From: Chamaecyparis obtusa
Lineage: Eukaryota > Streptophyta > Pinopsida > Cupressales > Cupressaceae
NCBI GenBank assembly: GCA_027943335.1
Contig: BSBK01008840.1
Location: 1-64,000, forward strand
Reading direction: 5' to 3'
DNA: 64,000 bases
The position numbers were made by a program, and so were the translations under genes. Positions 11,440 to 22,309 of the stretch are shown here, piece by piece; position 1 is the first letter of the stretch; every line of letters starts with the position of its first letter. Under the pieces are notes generated by a model. It worked only from the letters and a program-made list of their open reading frames with translations, was not told the origin of the DNA and did no database searches.

Positions 11440-14400
11440 ATGAAGCTACCCACATTCTATGTGCTTTGAGAAAATAAATTTTTTATCATTGTGATGAAGT
11501 AATAATGCATTAAATATCTTATTGATGTCCCTATTTGATTGGACGGTGCTTTGTTTGTTATATTGCTACTATCAAAATAGAATGGAAGTGGTGGTTTAAT
11601 GCATCTATAGCCTCAACAACATGGCGACATGGATCCAATAACAAAAAATACATTACAAATGCCAAGCTCACAGTCTCAATAAAATAAACAGTGTATAAAA
11701 CAATATATGGTGCACAACAGCAGCAAGCATGCAATGACAACAATAACATTGCATGATGCCTGACCTCAAATTCAAAATAGTAAGTGTATTATTTTATGAC
11801 TGATGTCCCTATTTTATCTAATAGCATCAATATAAAAAACATAGCACCGGCCAATCAAATAGGGACATTAAGTGCTCAAACAGTGAGCTCATAAACAATG
11901 CATGATGCCCTAGCTTGCAGCCCATGAGCCATCAAGACATTTCCTCATGAAATGATCATAAACGAGAGTACCACATAGTGAATATCAATAGAAAAACAAA
12001 TAAAGAGAGATCAAATACTTCACACAATGTATGGTGCTTTATAAGATTTTATTACTTGAGTAATTTTATTTTTTTTATGACAAGTTTTTCAAAAGTGTAT
12101 CATAATTAAATGCATGTGAATTCATATTGTACTTAATTTGAATGCCACTATTTAATGTTTTTACTTATAGTATTTTGAGACCCCTCTTATGGGAAATTAC
12201 AAAACCAATAATATAGTATATGAATTCTTCCTCCTAAAAGAGTTTATGGATACTATTTGGAGCATAGGACAAAGCTTGAATGCCTACCTCAAGTCATGGC
12301 TTCCATGTAAAGATCAAATGCTAAGGATCTATGTCATAAAATTTCATGCCAAATTTCAAGGCATGAAATTTTATAACTGTACATATATTTCCTTCGACTC
12401 CCCCACATTGTAAACTCAATGCTAAGGAGAAAAAATTATGATGTCAAAAAGTATAAAATTTCATGCCTTGAAATTTTATATCATAGTTCCTTAGCAGTTG
12501 TCATATGAAGAGTAGTGCAAGGTGGCAACTTTTCCATTTTACCATAGTTAGGGCCCTCTTTTACCATGCTTTATGAGATTTATGTTTTTTTTAAGCGAAG
12601 ACAAATATTATCTTAATTTTTTATGTTTAAATTTTATTCATTTTATGATTTTAAAAATTGAAATAAAAATAAAAACTTTTAAGATACTTTTACATCTTTT
12701 CATCAAATGACCCAAAAACATCAAGAATGGTCATATATGGTCACTAATAGCCAAATTTTAGAAGAATATGAATGAATGCAAACATACATAAGTGGATGAA
12801 CATAAATAATGAAGGTACCAGACATTGCTTGAAGTAATGAAGTGTTGACCCAGGGTTCAATCCAATATGCTCTTGTATGATCCAAAACCTGCAAGGAAGG
12901 AAAATATGGGGTTAGATCCAAAGGATCTAAGCAATGTCTGGCACCCTATTATGGATCCTCATCTACAATTATGCATGTTCATAGTCAAGCCATACACTTC
13001 TAAAATGAACTATGCTACAAGACATGTGCACTCAGGAAACATGTGCATGCAATGAGTAAATCAAGACCAAAATGGAGCAAAAGGTATGATGTCAAATGTG
13101 CTATCAAGAAACACCTCATGGGTTGTGAGTCAAAATGGTATATATTTTGTTTATACAAGATCAGTAAAATGACATCTACAGCCTCAACAACATGGCAACA
13201 TTGATCCAATAACAATAAATACATTACAAATGTCAAGCTCACAATCTCAATGAAATAAACAGTGTATAAAACAATATACGGTGCACAACAATAGCAAGCA
13301 TGCAATGACAACAATAACATTGGATGATGCCCGAGCTCAAATTCAAAACAGTACATTTTTTAATGTATGATCTAATAGCAGCAACCTCATTGATCATTAC
13401 CTTTCACTCCTCCATCATTATAGAAGAGATAACTACTTACAACTATATTTCATAATTCCTCCTTTGAAGTCATAGGTTAGTTTAAAATGGAGAAAGTATA
13501 CAAACTCAAAAATTTAATCCCAAAACATCATATAATTGGAATTAGTCACATCTCACAAATGTATAGATTATACTACATACCATTGTATTATATATATGAA
13601 GTATAATTATGAGTTTACATCATATATTTATTCTTAATAAAATCTTATAAAACAACATAAAACTCACCCAAAATAATTTATCTTAATAAAATCTTAATAA
13701 AACAATATATTTAGTCTTAATAAAATCTTATATTTTATATTGCCTGAAGTGTTTGATCTCTCTTTATTTTTTTTTGTTATTGATATTCACTATGTGGTAC
13801 TCCTTGTTTACGATCATTTCATGAGGAAATGTCTTGATGGCTCATGGGCTGCAAGCTAGGGCATCATGCATTATTTATGAGCTCACTGTATGAGCACCTC
13901 ATGTACCTCATAATCAAATAGGGACATGAGGTGCTCAAATAGTGAGCTAATAAACAATGCATGATGCCCTAGCTTGTAGCCTATGAGCCATCAAAACATT
14001 TCCTCATGAAAAGATCAAAATGGGGAGTACCACAGAGCTACTGAATATCAACAAAAAAACAAATACAAAGAGATCAAATACTTCACAAAATGCCTTGAAG
14101 GTAATAGAAAAGATGCACTAGCTCTCAAAGCTCACGGGTCATCAAGCATTCGAAATGAAAAGATGTAAACAATGCCAGTATTAAACAATGAGCTCATGAA
14201 CAATGTATGATGCCCTAGCTTGTAGCCCATGAGCTATCAAGACATTTCCTCATGAAATGATCATAAATGGGGAGTACCACATAGTGAATATCAATAGAAA
14301 AACTAATAAAGAGAGATCAAACACTTCACACAATGCCTTGAAGGTAATAGCAATGATGCCCTACCTCTCAAAGCTCCTAGGTCATCAAGCATTCCAAATG

Positions 14401-14910
14401 TAAAGATGTAAACAATGATATTATTAAATAGTGAGCTCATGAACAATGTATGATGCGCTAGCTTGTAGCCCACAAGCCATCAAGACATTTCCTCATGAAA
14501 TGATCATAAACAAGGAGTACCACATAGTGAATATCAACAACAAAATAAATAAAGAGAGGTCAAACACTTCACACAATACCTTGAAGGTAATAGAAAAGAT
14601 TCCCTAGCTCTCAAACCTCATGGGTCATCAAGCATTCCAAATGAAAAGATGTAAACAATGTTGGAGTATTCAATAGTGATCTCGTAAACAATGTATGATG
14701 CCCTATCTTACAGCCCACAAGCCATCAAAACATTTTCTCATGAAATGGTCATAAACGGGGAGTACCACATAGTGAATATCAACAACTAAACAAATAAAGA
14801 GAGATCAAACACTTCACACAATACCTTGAAGGTAATAGCAATGATGCCCTAGCTCTCAAAGCTTGCGGGTCATCGAGCATTCCAAATGCTAACATGTAAA
14901 CAATTCCACT
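11440..14910. repeat. Right arm of the modular inverted repeat
   Basis: In order: S' (11,440-11,520), Q' (11,520-11,780), an inverted A module (11,870-12,052), about 700 bp of other sequence, the spacer duplicate (12,784-13,056), Q' again (13,140-13,360), P' (13,360-13,620), A (13,741-13,905), then several inverted A modules (13,926-14,830). From 13,140 onward this is the reverse complement, module for module, of 205-2045. P against P' can be followed by eye over about 250 bp. The segment 11,520-13,140 looks like an extra duplication within the arm. Confidence 0.75.
14172..14905. repeat. Tandem array, about 245-bp unit, three copies
   Basis: Each unit carries an inverted A module followed by a block with TGCCTTGAAGGTAATAG and CATCAAGCATTCCAAATG. 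Units start near 14,172, 14,420 and 14,665. The same composite unit occurs in opposite orientation at about 836-1250 in the left arm. Confidence 0.75.
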
Positions 14911-14939
14911 ATTAACATTCATATTGTTCCATTAAATCA

Positions 14940-15387
14940 ACAAATGCCATCAAAATGAAATTGAGTTAATGAGAAGACAAAGCTAGAATGCCTACCTCAA
15001 GTGCCAGTGCCCTCTTCCCACATGGTGTTGGCCTCTTCATGCATGCCAAATTCTCAAATGCCCTCTTCACACCATGCAAAAGTGTAGTTTTGTCTTCCCG
15101 ACAGCTCTTTGAATTCACAAAAATTACAAATGACACTTTCTTTTTCTTTCTTTTTATTTATAACAAAGGCAGTGTCGCAATTACGATGTCATCATCACTA
15201 TTATGACACCATCAGGGGAACTTGCAAAAAAAATACAAAAAACAAACACAAATGGTAGTGGCATCACAAATTGGCATCAAAATTTGACCCCAATTGTTGT
15301 AGTGGTCTCTGTCCGAGCACTAATCATGCCTAGTGTGTCCACCTCTACATGTTCCTTCACAACGGAAGGAATATTAAATTGATACAC
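14940..15387. other. Low-copy sequence, no gene
   Basis: No domain or RNA gene seen. A CACTACAACAATTGGGG motif on the minus strand at 15,288-15,304 resembles a CACTA transposon end, but no partner end was found. Confidence 0.5.
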
Positions 15388-16100
15388 CTATGGCTTGCCA
15401 ATAAGAACCCTAGGTGTGTTAGGGTCACAATGTTCCCACACTCTATCAAAAGATGACCCCCCTCCCCTACCCTGAGAATCTAGAAAGTCAAAATATTTTG
15501 GCGCCTCCTTGAGTAAAAACTCACAATCGAGTTTCCTCAAGAAATATATAGGAACCTCATGATTGTTACAGGGAAAGGAATCAAACGCTATCCACCATCT
15601 TTCCCAAAAGTTTTTTTTTATGTCTTCATTCAAGCACCAATGAATTGGGAACCTCTTTGTTGTAGTTCTAAGAGTATCAGTGTCCCATGGCTTTTTAAAG
15701 AGTTTTCAAATGTCATCTTTTGTGATTTTTTTCTTTTTTATGTTCTCATATGACAATTTATTTGCATAATTTTTTTTTTGTTCTTCTCTTTTTTCATGTC
15801 ATAAATTAAGTTGCCCACTAACTGAGCCTGCGTGGGTCAAGATTGATTCCAATGATTTTGCAAGTCTTTCCCTTCTAGGATTTGTAGCAATAGAATCGTT
15901 TAACCTCCTAATTAAAGATTCTAATTCTATTTTCCCTCTTTCAATTTGGTTGATCAAATTTTCTTGTATTCTAGGAGGAGGTTTCTCGATTGGTGGAGGT
16001 GGTTAACGTTCATTTTCTTGGTTATTTTCTTCATTCATTTGTTTATAAGGAGAAGATGGAGGGTTTGGTTGAGGGTTTTGTTCAAGGAGGTCATTTATTC
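15388..16100 (-). pseudogene. Decayed coding region, family unknown
   Basis: I do not recognise this protein, but the minus strand is clearly coding-like. From 16,100 it reads a Pro/Asn-rich segment (INDLLEQNPQPNPPSSPYK), then, past one TAA, a Pro-rich stretch and a charged helix (ENLINQIERGKIELESLIRR) ending near 15,820. After a poly-A tract that probably hides a frameshift it resumes as ITKDDI, a TGA, KLFKKPWDTDTLRTTTKRFP, then an open frame to 15,388 with KNFWERWWIAFDSF and FLDSQGRGGGSSFDRVWEHC. A TTGCTAG acceptor-like site precedes 16,100 and a GAG|GTAAG donor-like site lies at 16,231-16,236, suggesting a 135-bp intron, though no convincing upstream exon was found. It could be a host gene relic or an ORF of an unclassified transposon. 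Confidence 0.4.
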
Positions 16101-18558
16101 CTAGCAATTAAAACAAAATCAATTTTAAAATCCTAATCACACTTAAAATATAAGAAAATAAATTTTGACAAAACAAATTACTTCAAAATTGAAATTTCAA
16201 TACAAATAAGAGGCACTAGCTATAAAAACACTTACCTCATCTTCTGGTTTGAACTTGATGATGTCGTGGAGCTATTCTTTATCTAATTTGATGAATCAAA
16301 CAAGAAGAATGCCTTTGCGTACGCGTGATGGGAATCTCTCTTTAGCTGTAAATGCATGTTTATGGGAGAAGAATAAGCCTTTGAAAGGCAAACAAGACAA
16401 TTTGTATATTTTACATAGCGTGTGTGTGCTATAGTGCACACATGCTATGTTTTGAATTTCCCAAGCCATAGTGCGCACGTGCTTTAGTGCATACACACTA
16501 TGGCTGTTGGGGGGGCCAAAAAAGAATGTTGCACCGTTTTGGTCCAACATCTTTGTGCATATACCCTTGTAAATATTCATGCATTATGGATGATTTTATC
16601 TAACATAGTGGTGGTGATGATTTTCCTAGATCAATTATAAATATTTTGTTCTATTTGCAAATTTAATTAAAAAATATATCTCATACATTTATCTTTGTAA
16701 TTTGAGTTTTACTCTCTTGGGTATTTTAGTTAATACTTGATAAAAAAAATTTGGGTGTGTGAATACTTTTACCTCACAAACCTAATTATTTTTAATCAAG
16801 GAATGTTTTTATAGATTGGACACATATTTTACCAAAGGCATCAATTTAGATTGGATTTGTAGATATTTTAGTCCTATAATTCGAGAAGATTTATAAATAT
16901 TTTATCTCTACAAAATGAACTCATCTTAGGTTTGTGAATTTCATTTTGGATGTATGGATAATTTGAGTCAAGACTTGTAATTATTTAATTTGGGAACAAA
17001 TTCATTTCATTTTCTTATTACTTTTTTATGCCATTTTAGAACACGTGTAGCTCATAGTTCAATATTTTGTTTTTTTTCAATTTGGGTACCTTAAGTTTCT
17101 TTATATGCATTGTTGCATAAACTGCCACACATTGACAACATTTCAAACCTTAAAACATTGCAAAAATCATCCTATTTCTCTATTATCTGTACTATTTTGC
17201 TCCAACTATATTAACAATAAAGTAGAAAAGATAGTCATTGGAAAAGTGCCTTTTTTCTCTGGAGCATGTCTACTATTTTGTTCAATTTGTATTAAAATAG
17301 TAATTTTCATTCATTATAAATAATGAAGAGTTACACAATAATACTTGATTATGAGATTCAAATCAATTGTACTAAGTTAATATATGAATTAGTATGTTAT
17401 TTAGATTTCATTTTCATGTAAATTCATTTTTCAAGGTCAAGATGTTGTTGTTTTGGTTTTTGGTCTTACCATAGCTTTACAATTTTGAAAGTGCTCTACA
17501 TCACTTTTGTACCCACTAAAATGATCTCTTTCTTTTAACAAATTTTGTACTACGATATCACCTAGTGATATCAACACTACAACTTACCAAATAATCAAAA
17601 AAGGTAGTAGCATATCACAAATAAAATGCTCTAACATCCAGCATACAAATAATAACTCTTGCTCACTTTAAATAACTCTACTTAAACCTTAACATGACCA
17701 ACTTAATTATTAAAAAAAATACAGCTAAAGTATATACAATTTTTTTAAAAATATTACAGGATGAATAAATTTATTCACAACCTTTGAAAAAAAGATATGA
17801 TTTAGATCAATTATAATAAACATGACAAAAGTAGAAATAAAAGACAAATAAAAGTACACTTTTAAGACCTTATTTACTTATTGTGTGAATGGGATTAATT
17901 TTTCAAATTCTTATTATTCCAAAATGCTAAATTTAGTTGCAGCAAATTCTTCCTTCAAATACAATGTTAATTTTTTGCAAATTGATTATTGTTTTTAGTT
18001 ATAAATAGAACATAACAAAAAACACTCGTTTCATCCAAATAAATTATAATATACAACCATCAATTACAAACTTAGGAACTATTCTCCTATAGACCTATTC
18101 CTTGCACCTAAAAGACGTGCAAGTGCTAGTTTTAAGTTTTACTTGACCAACAGGATGTTCCCTAAGATATATAATCAGCTTGAATCAATCACTCAACATT
18201 AGCAGCATCAGAATCATTAGCCAACAGCTTAGCCAAACTCCCTCCCACTACTTAGTAAGCATACCAATTTCCTTGCACAGGTTATTGTCTACCCAATCAG
18301 CAATAAAGATCGCAGCCATTATGATACCCTCTAATTTCCAATTCTGAATCTAACCTACATTCATTGCCCCAATCCTTAATTTGGAATCCACTTCCTCCAT
18401 CCCTTCTTTTTAGCAATCATCTACCTCTACCCTCCATAGAGTTATTATTAAAACATATTTTCCCTCCCAAATACACCCTTCTCATGGCCCACTTCAATAT
18501 TGCGCTCACTCAAATGATGATTAAAACCTGGGATGGATTAAGGCTATGTTAGATATTT
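16101..18558. other. AT-rich low-copy DNA
   Basis: About 2.4 kb without recognisable genes. It contains an imperfect palindromic cluster at 16,425-16,502 built on CACACATGCTAT and CCATAGTG/CACTATGG motifs. The rest is AT-rich with homopolymer runs. Short frames here (for example 17,105-17,323) have no domain features. Confidence 0.55.
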
Positions 18559-18569
18559 ATCCCACATGC
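18559..18569 (+). promoter_or_regulatory. Upstream sequence element (USE) of the U2-like locus
   Basis: Reads ATCCCACATGC, 9 of 11 matches to the plant snRNA USE consensus RTCCCACATCG. It lies at -77 to -67 from the RNA start, the usual place. Confidence 0.65.
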
Positions 18570-18603
18570 AATGGGGGAAGAGTTAGGCGGAAGGAAATGC
18601 GAG

Positions 18604-18611
18604 TAGAAATA
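18604..18611 (+). promoter_or_regulatory. TATA-like element of the U2-like locus
   Basis: Reads TAGAAATA at -32 to -25. It is degenerate, but the USE-to-TATA gap is 34 bp, the spacing that specifies RNA polymerase II snRNA genes in plants (Pol III genes have about 10 bp less). Confidence 0.5.
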
Positions 18612-18635
18612 GGGAAGTGAGATTATTCACAATTC

Positions 18636-18842
18636 ATACCTTTCTCGGCCTTTTGGGCCTTTTTTCTAAGATCAAGTGTAGTATCTATTCTTATCAGTTT
18701 AATATCTGATACGTGGGTCAATGAGCCACATGATATTAAATTAATTTCTTCAGCGGGGATGTCTCACACGGTAGCTTGTTGCCAGAGTCTTTGAGCATCT
18801 CTTATGTATTGCACTATAGCACAAGCCTAGCGCACCCCACAA
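18636..18842 (+). ncRNA. U2: U2 snRNA-like gene, probably a decayed copy
   Basis: U2 snRNA pairs with the intron branch point in the spliceosome. The locus starts ATACCTTTCTCGGCC. It contains the branch-point-recognition core GTAGTA (18,678-18,683), a near-canonical TTCTTATCAGTTTAATATCT region, the stem-loop IIb area and the 3' terminal GCGCACCCCAC. Three oddities point to loss of function. An extra GGCCTTTT-like duplication in stem-loop I makes the locus about 207 nt rather than about 196. The Sm site (18,743-18,752) reads AATTTCTTCA instead of an uninterrupted U-run. Stem-loops III and IV have many C-to-T and G-to-A changes that erode the GC-rich stems. The preserved upstream elements argue for a gene copied with its promoter, not a processed RNA insertion. 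Confidence 0.85.
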
Positions 18843-19596
18843 CCCCCAATTCAATCATAAATCAAATTTATTTTTTTAAATTTCTGTCAATTGGTGAAGG
18901 TGAGATGTTTTTTTAGTGTGTTTTCTAGTTCTGATTCCCTTTTTGTGTAATAGTAGACGCACATTAAATTCTTATTTTTTTCCATACAAAAAATTGGTTA
19001 GAAAATGAGCTCAAATTACTATGTAAACTATTGTATTCGCATATTATTGGGTGTGAGAGAAGTGTGACTTTCCATTACATCGTTTACTATCACTGTAAAT
19101 TCTTATCAGACAAACACTCGCCATTATGTCTCTTTAACTATTGCTATGTACACCTCTTACTACCGCTAAAACAATATGAATTTGTTCATGTTCGTGACAT
19201 GACATATATTCCACAACAACCTATAAATAAATTAGATTTTATTCAAACAAATTCATAGCAACCTGTAAATAAATTAACAGCCTAGTGGTGAAGAAAAAAT
19301 GCTATTTACTTTTTAACAAAATTACTTCATTTATTAATTATCTTTGCCAGCTTTTAAATTAGAAAGATGATGATACCCTCTCCACTTCTATTACTATAAA
19401 GAATTGAACACATTTTTAATATAATATATTCATTCTTTTTAATTAGAATGATAATATTTAACCTGGTTATTTTTATTAAGAATTAAGTCTATTTGTAATA
19501 AGAGAAAGTCCTTTCTTTCTTTGATATCTTGTCCATTTCTAATGGAAGATCTTTCTTTCAATAGAAAGATGATGATGTTCTCTTGAACCTGCCTAA
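18843..19596. other. AT-rich low-copy DNA, left flank of the TE nest
   Basis: No gene recognised. I did not find a clear snRNA 3' box after the U2-like locus. The segment ends at the TE2 target duplicate TCTTA (19,597-19,601). Confidence 0.5.
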
Positions 19597-19601
19597 TCTT
19601 A

Positions 19602-21894
19602 TGTTAGCATCTGCAAAAAATTTCATGGCTTCATGTTCTTTCCCCTGGCCTCTGCAGTATTTTTCATGTCTCTAGCTAAAACCCTAAGAAAAAATTAAAA
19701 AAACTAGCTGTTACTTTGAAAAACCCTTTATTTTACCCTGGCCCTATTCTAATTTGTTGTTACTTTTTGGGCCACTTGAGTTCCCTAAAACCAATGTGCG
19801 CCAATATTTCCTAAGTCTATCCACCTAATGCTTTAATTTTTCCCGTATACCCTCAGCGCTTTAATTTTTCCTAAGTTTCTATCACCCAGCGGTCTTTATT
19901 TTCCTAAGTCCTACGTCTTTAATTTTTCTATAGTTTCAGCTTAAATCTTTCCTGGGCCCAACTTTGGCACAATCTTAATCCTACAGTTGTCCTAAGTTTG
20001 CAAGGGTTTTGTCAGAGGCTTGTGATCTTACGATGACCATTGATTCCTTTTCATGATGTAATGCTTCAGATGGTGGGTCCAAAGTGACACATACGTACAG
20101 TTGGCATTCTGCTATTGGTCCACGATGCAATATGTTGGTAGTTGTCAGTGGGACCTAAGGTTTTTAGTCTGATAGATAGTTAATGACCTACTTAATGTTA
20201 TAGCTCTCACTTTACCACAAGGTCAAGATGCGCACTAGATAAGTCAGCACTTTAGCGATAGCCGTCGATTCACTTTTGGCTATGTGCTTCGTGCCATTGG
20301 TCCCGGTGTCAAACATAATTGATTGGTAGTTGCTTATTGATCTAGGTGTGCTAAGGTGGATTTGTTAGTGGGTCTGTTGGTTTTTAAAGAGCTTAAAGTG
20401 CCCCATGATCTCTTGGCTATCATTACACCACTAGGGTAAGTTGCATAATGGATAATTTAGTGGTGTAGCGACAGCCGTCGATCTTCACTATAGATGGAAA
20501 GCTTGCTCAATGGGTCCTTTGTGCCAGTTGTCGTTGACGTGCTATTTTCTTATTCAATAGATTATTATCTTGGTGGCGGCTGACTGTCATTTTTAAAGAT
20601 AAATGGAGATCTCACCTGCCATCCGATCTACCGAAAAAAGGAAAAGATCTACGGTTGCAGTTTCAAAATTTTTGACGTGACCATTGCAGTTTGAATTTGA
20701 AATTTTGAATGAGGTTTCCAGTGACAGGAAGTACCAAAATTTATGGTTTTAGCAACCAATTTCAATTGGCTTGGTGGCGCTGGTTGTTGCAGACTGATCT
20801 GAGGGTCCCTATGGTCAGTGGCATGTACCAGGAGAAGTGTGGTTTTCTGCTCAAGGTGTGTTTGTAGGTGGCTGATTTGACTAGTTTTCATGGCAATTCC
20901 TTGGTGTTCTGTACTATTCTCACAGATTTTGATAATGGCATATCTATCTGAGATTTGTTTTCTTTGGGTTGCCTATGTTTCTTCCCCTACAATAACTTTT
21001 TTTGTATTTTTGATTGGTTGGGTAGTTGAAACCCTAACCCTAGTCACCTAAAGCTTGATGCATCCTCTTTGAGGATTCCAAGGTGACTATGGGTATAAGT
21101 AGTTAGTTTTTTGATAGAGTAAGGGTTATGTCCTGAGGTTCTGTTCTGAATTTTGGTCAGTTCTAGTGGTTGTGATTGTATGAACATTTGAGGAAAGAGG
21201 AGTTGGATTTTGGGTCTTCTTCTTATCTTTGTGTTGCTTTGATTGTATATTGATCCTGAATATGTTAATGAGAATGCTATTGAGTTCCAATCTTGCATTT
21301 GTGTGTGTCTTCTTGTTTTGGTTCTGAGCTCATATATGTTAGTGTCACAAAGTGTATTAGCATATGGTAAACAAAGAGTATTGTGAAGTCATCTATGAGT
21401 TCTTAACAAAGTTAGGATTAAAGTCTTCTAGGTGTCAGTGAGTTTACAACCAAATAAGAATTTGATGTCCTGGTGTTTGAGGGAGAGGGGTAATAGGCAA
21501 AGTACTTATCCTAAGCCCAAGAGTGTTTTATTTAAGATCTTCAGTTGATGTATGTAATTGGGTGACTCTTTGCCCTAGGTTAAGGCACTGGTCCATCCTC
21601 TAGAGGCATTTCATTGTCATTAACCACACACACCAAAATTTAAATGATAATATCTTTCAATCAGTTAGTAAAGGACATAGTTGAATATTGTTTTGAGACT
21701 CCTTTGGAGAAGTGAGTCAAGGGTACACCCGCCTAAACATTAAGGCTCAAAGTGTAGGAGGATCTCATTGTTGATCCTTGTTAATTGGCCCTCTTCCTTG
21801 TAGACTTTGGAGTGGTGATAGAGTCAAAGTATCATTAAAAGTTATCCATCAAAGTATAAATCTACAAGCTGAGGATCAAAGGGAACAACCAACA
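19602..21894 (+). repeat. TE2 left (5') LTR
   Basis: Starts TGTTAGCATCTGC and ends CAACCAACA. It contains three diverged internal modules of about 210-225 bp starting near 20,037, 20,262 and 20,472. Each has a TTGATT/GTCGAT start, a GTGGGTCC-type motif and a GATTGGT-type motif. Confidence 0.93.
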
Positions 21895-21897
21895 AAA

Positions 21898-21916
21898 TGG
21901 CAACTCTGCTAGGGAG
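21898..21916 (+). promoter_or_regulatory. TE2 primer-binding site
   Basis: TGGCAACTCTGCTAGGGAG lies three bases inside the left LTR, the expected place and form for a tRNA primer-binding site. The tRNA is not assigned. Confidence 0.65.
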
Positions 21917-22309
21917 AGTCTAGAGATAAAAGTTTGCAAAGTGCACTCTTGTTTTCCTGTTGTATTTAGTTAGAGGATTTCCCACTTTGGTGGGTGGTGA
22001 CTCAAAAGGATTACAACCAGTTTCATACTGTAAATCATGGACAAAAGGAGGAATACTAGGTCCTTTGTCAGGAAAAATGTGGAGGTCACTCTGGAACAAT
22101 TACCTAGATAGGAGAGGGAGAGTTGGATCAGAAGAAATGGGGAGTCTACTAGTGCTCCCATAAGAGAACAAAGAAGTACCAGAGGTAGAGCACCACATTT
22201 TTCCTCAAGTGAGGAAGGTTCACAAGATAGAGTTTCTAGATCAGATGGTGGTCCCTCTGAAGATAAATTTTATGATACCCTAGAGGCTGTATTTCAAGAC
22301 AAGGGTTCA

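Noticed and set aside
14172..14905. CRISPR-like array
   Set aside because: Units are about 245 bp and almost fully repeated, without unique spacers; plant genomic context. It is a tandem repeat of the inverted-repeat arm.
15288..15304. CACTA-type transposon end (minus strand CACTACAACAATTGGGG)
   Set aside because: No matching inverted end with a 3-bp target duplication was found to its left; the candidate at 14,907 diverges after CACTA and the flanks differ.
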